From positions 1-63,454 of the forward strand of contig CAILUI010000462.1 of NCBI GenBank assembly GCA_903837355.1: a stretch of 63,454 bases of DNA, given 5' to 3'. The position numbers and the translations under genes were made by a program. Position 1 is the first letter of the stretch. Every line of letters begins with the position of its first letter. The notes beneath the pieces were generated by a model. The model was not told the DNA's origin. It was given only the letters and a program-made list of their open reading frames with translations, and searched no databases. Source of the stretch: an uncultured Victivallales bacterium. Its GTDB lineage: Bacteria; Verrucomicrobiota; Lentisphaeria; Oligosphaerales; JAFGRS01. Below, in pieces: positions 60,893 to 63,454 of the stretch.

Positions 60893-61668
60893 CGCCGCCG
60901 TTCCATCTGCAGGACGCCCTTCTCCAGGTGCAGTTCGCGCCGCGCAAACTCGGCAACATGCGGGTCGTGGGTGACGATGATGATGGTCTTGCCGAACTCC
61001 TCGTTGAGCCGTTTCATCAGCAGCAGGACGTCGTGGGCCGCGGCCGCATCGAGGTCACCGGTGGGCTCGTCGGCCACCAGCAGTTGCGGATCGCAGGCCA
61101 GGGCGCGGGCGATCGCCACGCGCTGTTCCTGGCCGCCGGAGAGTTCGGCCGGGCGGTGGTCCATGCGGTCGCCCAAGCCGACGCAGCGCAGGGCGGCCTC
61201 GGCGTGCGCCCGCCGCGCCGCGCGGCTCAGCGGCTGCAGGGTCAGTGGCAGCTCCACATTCTGCCGCGCCGTCAGCACGGGCAGAAGATTGAAGGACTGG
61301 AAGACGAAGCCGACGTGGTCGGCGCGCCAGCGCGCCAGTTCACGGGCGCTCAGCTTGGCCAGGTCCAGGCCGCAGACGCGCACCGTTCCTGACGAGGGCC
61401 GGTCGAGGCCGGCCAGCAGGTTCAGCAACGTCGTCTTGCCGGAGCCCGACGGCCCCATCAGCGCCACAAACTCGCCAGCCTCGATGTGGAGCGTGACGTG
61501 GTCCAGGGGGCGGATCTCGGCGCCCCCTTTGCGGTAGATCCGAGTCACATCCTCGATCTCGACGATGGGGCGCAGCGCAGCCACAGGCGCCAAGATAGAG
61601 GGTGTCGGGTACTGGCACCCCCGACCTACTTCGGGCACGTGAGGGGGGCCTATCGTGGCGCCTGTGGG
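60889..61668 (-). CDS. MacB/LolD-type ABC transporter ATPase
   Basis: An ATPase of the LolD/MacB class: IVEIEDVTRIYRKGGAEIRP, Walker A GPSGSGKT (73-80 from this start), Q-loop FVFQSFNLLPVLTARQNVEL, signature AELSGGQEQRVAIARAL, Walker B LLVADEPTGDLD, H-loop in IIIVTHDPHVAEFARRELHL. The ATG at 61668 lies 5 bases from the fusion-protein stop, with AAGGCGG upstream, but the first 28 codons come from an 87-bp palindrome; a GTG at 61584 would give a family-typical start without them. It energises the two permeases. Confidence 0.9.
   Translation of the reverse strand, partial: PTGATIGPPHVPEVGRGCQYPTPSILAPVAALRPIVEIEDVTRIYRKGGAEIRPLDHVTLHIEAGEFVALMGPSGSGKTTLLNLLAGLDRPSSGTVRVCGLDLAKLSARELARWRADHVGFVFQSFNLLPVLTARQNVELPLTLQPLSRAARRAHAEAALRCVGLGDRMDHRPAELSGGQEQRVAIARALACDPQLLVADEPTGDLDAAAAHDVLLLMKRLNEEFGKTIIIVTHDPHVAEFARRELHLEKGVLQMERRR
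61581..61667. repeat. 87-bp palindromic element at the ATPase gene start
   Basis: Arms of 18 bases at 61581-61598 and 61650-61667 match at 17 positions (CCACAGGCGCCAAGATAG against the complement of the right arm). The ATPase ATG (61668) abuts the outer end. The inner part holds further GGGTGTCGGG/CCCCCGAC pairing. Confidence 0.85.
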
Positions 61669-61672
61669 CATC

Positions 61673-63178
61673 TCAGCGACCGCCTTCCGGGCGCTGAACT
61701 CGCACCCGCTGACCATCGCGGCGCAGTGCCGCGGCGCCCTCGATGACCAGGACCGCACCCTCGTCCAGGCCGGCGCTGATCTCGATCCGGGCGTCACGCC
61801 GGACCCCGACCGTGACCGGGACGCGGCGGACCCGGTTGCCAGTGACCGTCCACACCGCGGTCTGCCCCGCTGCCGTCACCACCGCCGCCGCCGGCACCGA
61901 GATGGGGTCCGGCAGAGCGCTCTCTTCGGCGCCGGCCGGTGCCCCCGGCGGCAGGAACTTGACGCGTACCGCCATATCGGTCAGGAAGCGCGGATCGATG
62001 GCCCGGAACTCGACCCGGACCTTGACCGTCGCCTTGCCGCGGTCGACCCGTGGCAGAATGCGCTGGACGCTGCCGGGGAAGACCTCAGCGGGCAGTGCAT
62101 CGACGCTGATGCGGGCCCGACCGCCGGGCTTGATCCGGGCCAGATGACTTTCCGCCACATCGACTTCCGCCTGCAACGACGCGGACTCGACGACGGTGAC
62201 GATGGCGCCCTTGGCCTGGGTACCGCCGACGCTCAGCGGCGCCACGATCTCACCTTCTTCGGCAATGCGCTCGGTCACCACGCCCGCGAAGGGAGCGCGG
62301 ATGAAGTGATCGTCGAGCCGGGCCCGCAGTGTCTGCACCCGCGCCTGCGCCCCCTGCAGAACCGCGGCGGCCGCCGCCTGCGCGGCGCGGGTCGCATTCG
62401 CCTGGGCGGCGGCGGCCTTGATGCCGCTCTCCGAGCCCGCTGCCCGCGCCTGAGCTACGGCCACCCGGGCTACGGCTTCCTTAGCCGCCAGTTCAGCGGC
62501 CGTCAGCCGCGCCTGGGCCAGGCGCACCTCGGTCTCGCGGTCGTCGGCCCGGTTCGCCTCGATGGAGCCCGACTTCAGCAGCAGCGCATCGATGCGCTGG
62601 CGCCGCGAGGCATCCTCGAGCGTCACCTGGGCCTCGGCCTGCCGGGCCGCCGCCGTCTGCACCGCCGCCTCCCCAGCCGCCACCTCGGCCGTGGCCTGCG
62701 TGCTGGCCTCGCGGGCCTGTACCACCTGCGCCTCGGCCTGCGCGTTGGCGGCCTCGGCCTGCGCGATCAGCGCCTGGCTGCGCGCCACCTCGGCCTCCCC
62801 CTCGATGACCATCGTATCCAGTTCGCGGTGATCGAGTTCGGCCAACAACTGATCCTTCGCCACCACGGCCGCCTCGCGCACCAGCAAGCGGGCAATCCGG
62901 GTGGTGTACTTCGCGGCGACCGTGGACTGGCGGTCGGCCACGATGTAGCCGGCGGCGCTGAGCTCCGCCCACGCCGGGTCGCCATCGCCCAGACCACTGC
63001 GTGCCGCCGAGGCCACGGTCACCCGCGGCGGCAGCAGCAGGAACACCACCAGCGGCCCCACCGCCACCAGCAACACGATCAGCGCCGGCCAGCGCCACCA
63101 CCGCCCACGCCGGGCGGACGGCGGCGGACGCGCGCCCCGGTCGATGCGCAGGGCCGTCAGTTCGGCAGAATCAGCCAT
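61673..63178 (-). CDS. HlyD/MacA-type membrane fusion protein
   Basis: A 501-residue periplasmic adaptor: one membrane helix (WPALIVLLVAVGPLVVFLLL), a split biotinyl-lipoyl domain, a very long Ala/Gln/Glu-rich coiled coil (about 150-310; QAEAQVVQAREASTQATAEV), and the beta-barrel region with FIRAPFAGVVTERIAEEGEI and KPGGRARISVDALPAEVFPG. It should link the inner-membrane ABC complex to an outer-membrane channel, which is not in this window. The ATG at 63178 has AGGAG 7 bases upstream. First gene of the efflux operon. Confidence 0.93.
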   Translation of the reverse strand: MADSAELTALRIDRGARPPPSARRGRWWRWPALIVLLVAVGPLVVFLLLPPRVTVASAARSGLGDGDPAWAELSAAGYIVADRQSTVAAKYTTRIARLLVREAAVVAKDQLLAELDHRELDTMVIEGEAEVARSQALIAQAEAANAQAEAQVVQAREASTQATAEVAAGEAAVQTAAARQAEAQVTLEDASRRQRIDALLLKSGSIEANRADDRETEVRLAQARLTAAELAAKEAVARVAVAQARAAGSESGIKAAAAQANATRAAQAAAAAVLQGAQARVQTLRARLDDHFIRAPFAGVVTERIAEEGEIVAPLSVGGTQAKGAIVTVVESASLQAEVDVAESHLARIKPGGRARISVDALPAEVFPGSVQRILPRVDRGKATVKVRVEFRAIDPRFLTDMAVRVKFLPPGAPAGAEESALPDPISVPAAAVVTAAGQTAVWTVTGNRVRRVPVTVGVRRDARIEISAGLDEGAVLVIEGAAALRRDGQRVRVQRPEGGR

Positions 63179-63255
63179 GAGACACTCCTGAATCAACGCT
63201 GCGCTGGACAGCGACAAACGCCCCAAAAGCGCTCCGTAGGGATGGAAACGCAGAC

Positions 63256-63454
63256 CTGGAATCTAGGGGACGGACACCCTTAGGTCAAGGACTGAACGCC
63301 GGGCGCCAGGATTCCAGGGCGGTTCCGTTTTCCCAACGACCATCGGTGTTGGTCACCGGCACGGTGAAAGCGTGAGAGCGTGATTGCGTGAGGGTTACGG
63401 CGCGTGTGCCGGCCGTCTGCCACGAATCCACGCTTTCACGTTCTCACGCGCTCA
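63256..63454. repeat. Intergenic inverted repeats at the right edge
   Basis: CTGGAATC (63256-63263) is inverted at 63310-63317, enclosing GGGGACGGACACCC. GTGAAAGCGTG (63364-63374) is inverted at 63429-63439, with iterated GCGTGA motifs around it. The 276 bp between the fusion-protein start and the window edge show no gene. Confidence 0.6.

Overview
The window is GC-rich bacterial chromosomal DNA with long intact genes and no rRNA or tRNA that I can see. Several traits point to the PVC superphylum or a neighbour, most likely something like Lentisphaerota or Planctomycetota: pseudopilins with non-glycine residues before FTLIELL, a large protein joining jelly-roll domains, a propeller, a CxxCH site and HEAT repeats, many single-copy secreted glycan-active enzymes, a ThuA-like protein, and intergenic spaces full of short hairpin repeats. 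This placement is inference from gene style, not from a marker-gene tree.

Layout. 1-5.6 kb: the N-terminal part of a repeat-rich tail-fibre-like protein that runs off the left edge, a membrane metallopeptidase, then a plus-strand run of a small membrane-anchored protein, a pseudopilin and an ABC-2 type exporter. 5.7-13.1 kb (minus): an operon-like block of a small DUF6941-like protein, type II secretion genes gspF, gspG and gspH, and a 1471-residue exported multidomain protein. 13.2-17.9 kb (plus): the housekeeping block adk-map-infA-rpmJ-rpsM-rpsK-rpoA-rplQ, with a terminator and a new promoter between infA and rpmJ. secY is not in front of adk and rpsD is missing between rpsK and rpoA.

18-58 kb: an M16C protease followed by a carbohydrate-active region: GH36/27-like alpha-galactosidase, Tat-exported cellulase-like protein, LamG/beta-helix protein with a divergent Gfo/Idh/MocA oxidoreductase, SH3-domain protein, a heterodimeric ABC exporter with one degenerate ATP site, ThuA-like protein, a relic of a Cache/HAMP adenylate-cyclase-type receptor, GH42-like beta-galactosidase, SDR dehydrogenase, a PIN toxin-antitoxin pair, BNR sialidase-like protein, a six-module hybrid histidine kinase, a second beta-helix protein, GH84-like hexosaminidase, GH2 beta-galactosidase and a GHL10-like hydrolase. 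Together these could take apart a galactose- and N-acetylhexosamine-containing heteroglycan (inference). 58.5-63.2 kb: a MacAB-like efflux operon (membrane fusion protein, ATPase, two FtsX-type permeases).

The least explained material is intergenic: two decayed tyrosine-recombinase remnants bracketing a zinc-ribbon gene (52.7-53.8 kb), a two-copy dispersed double-hairpin element (18.0 and 35.3 kb), an eight-copy 46-54 bp tandem array with an inverted copy (58.0-58.5 kb), a 96-bp-period hairpin repeat (53.9 kb), and an 87-bp palindrome at the start of the efflux ATPase gene. I did not find a clear new defence or biosynthetic system; the recombinase graveyard and the hairpin repeat families are the best leads.
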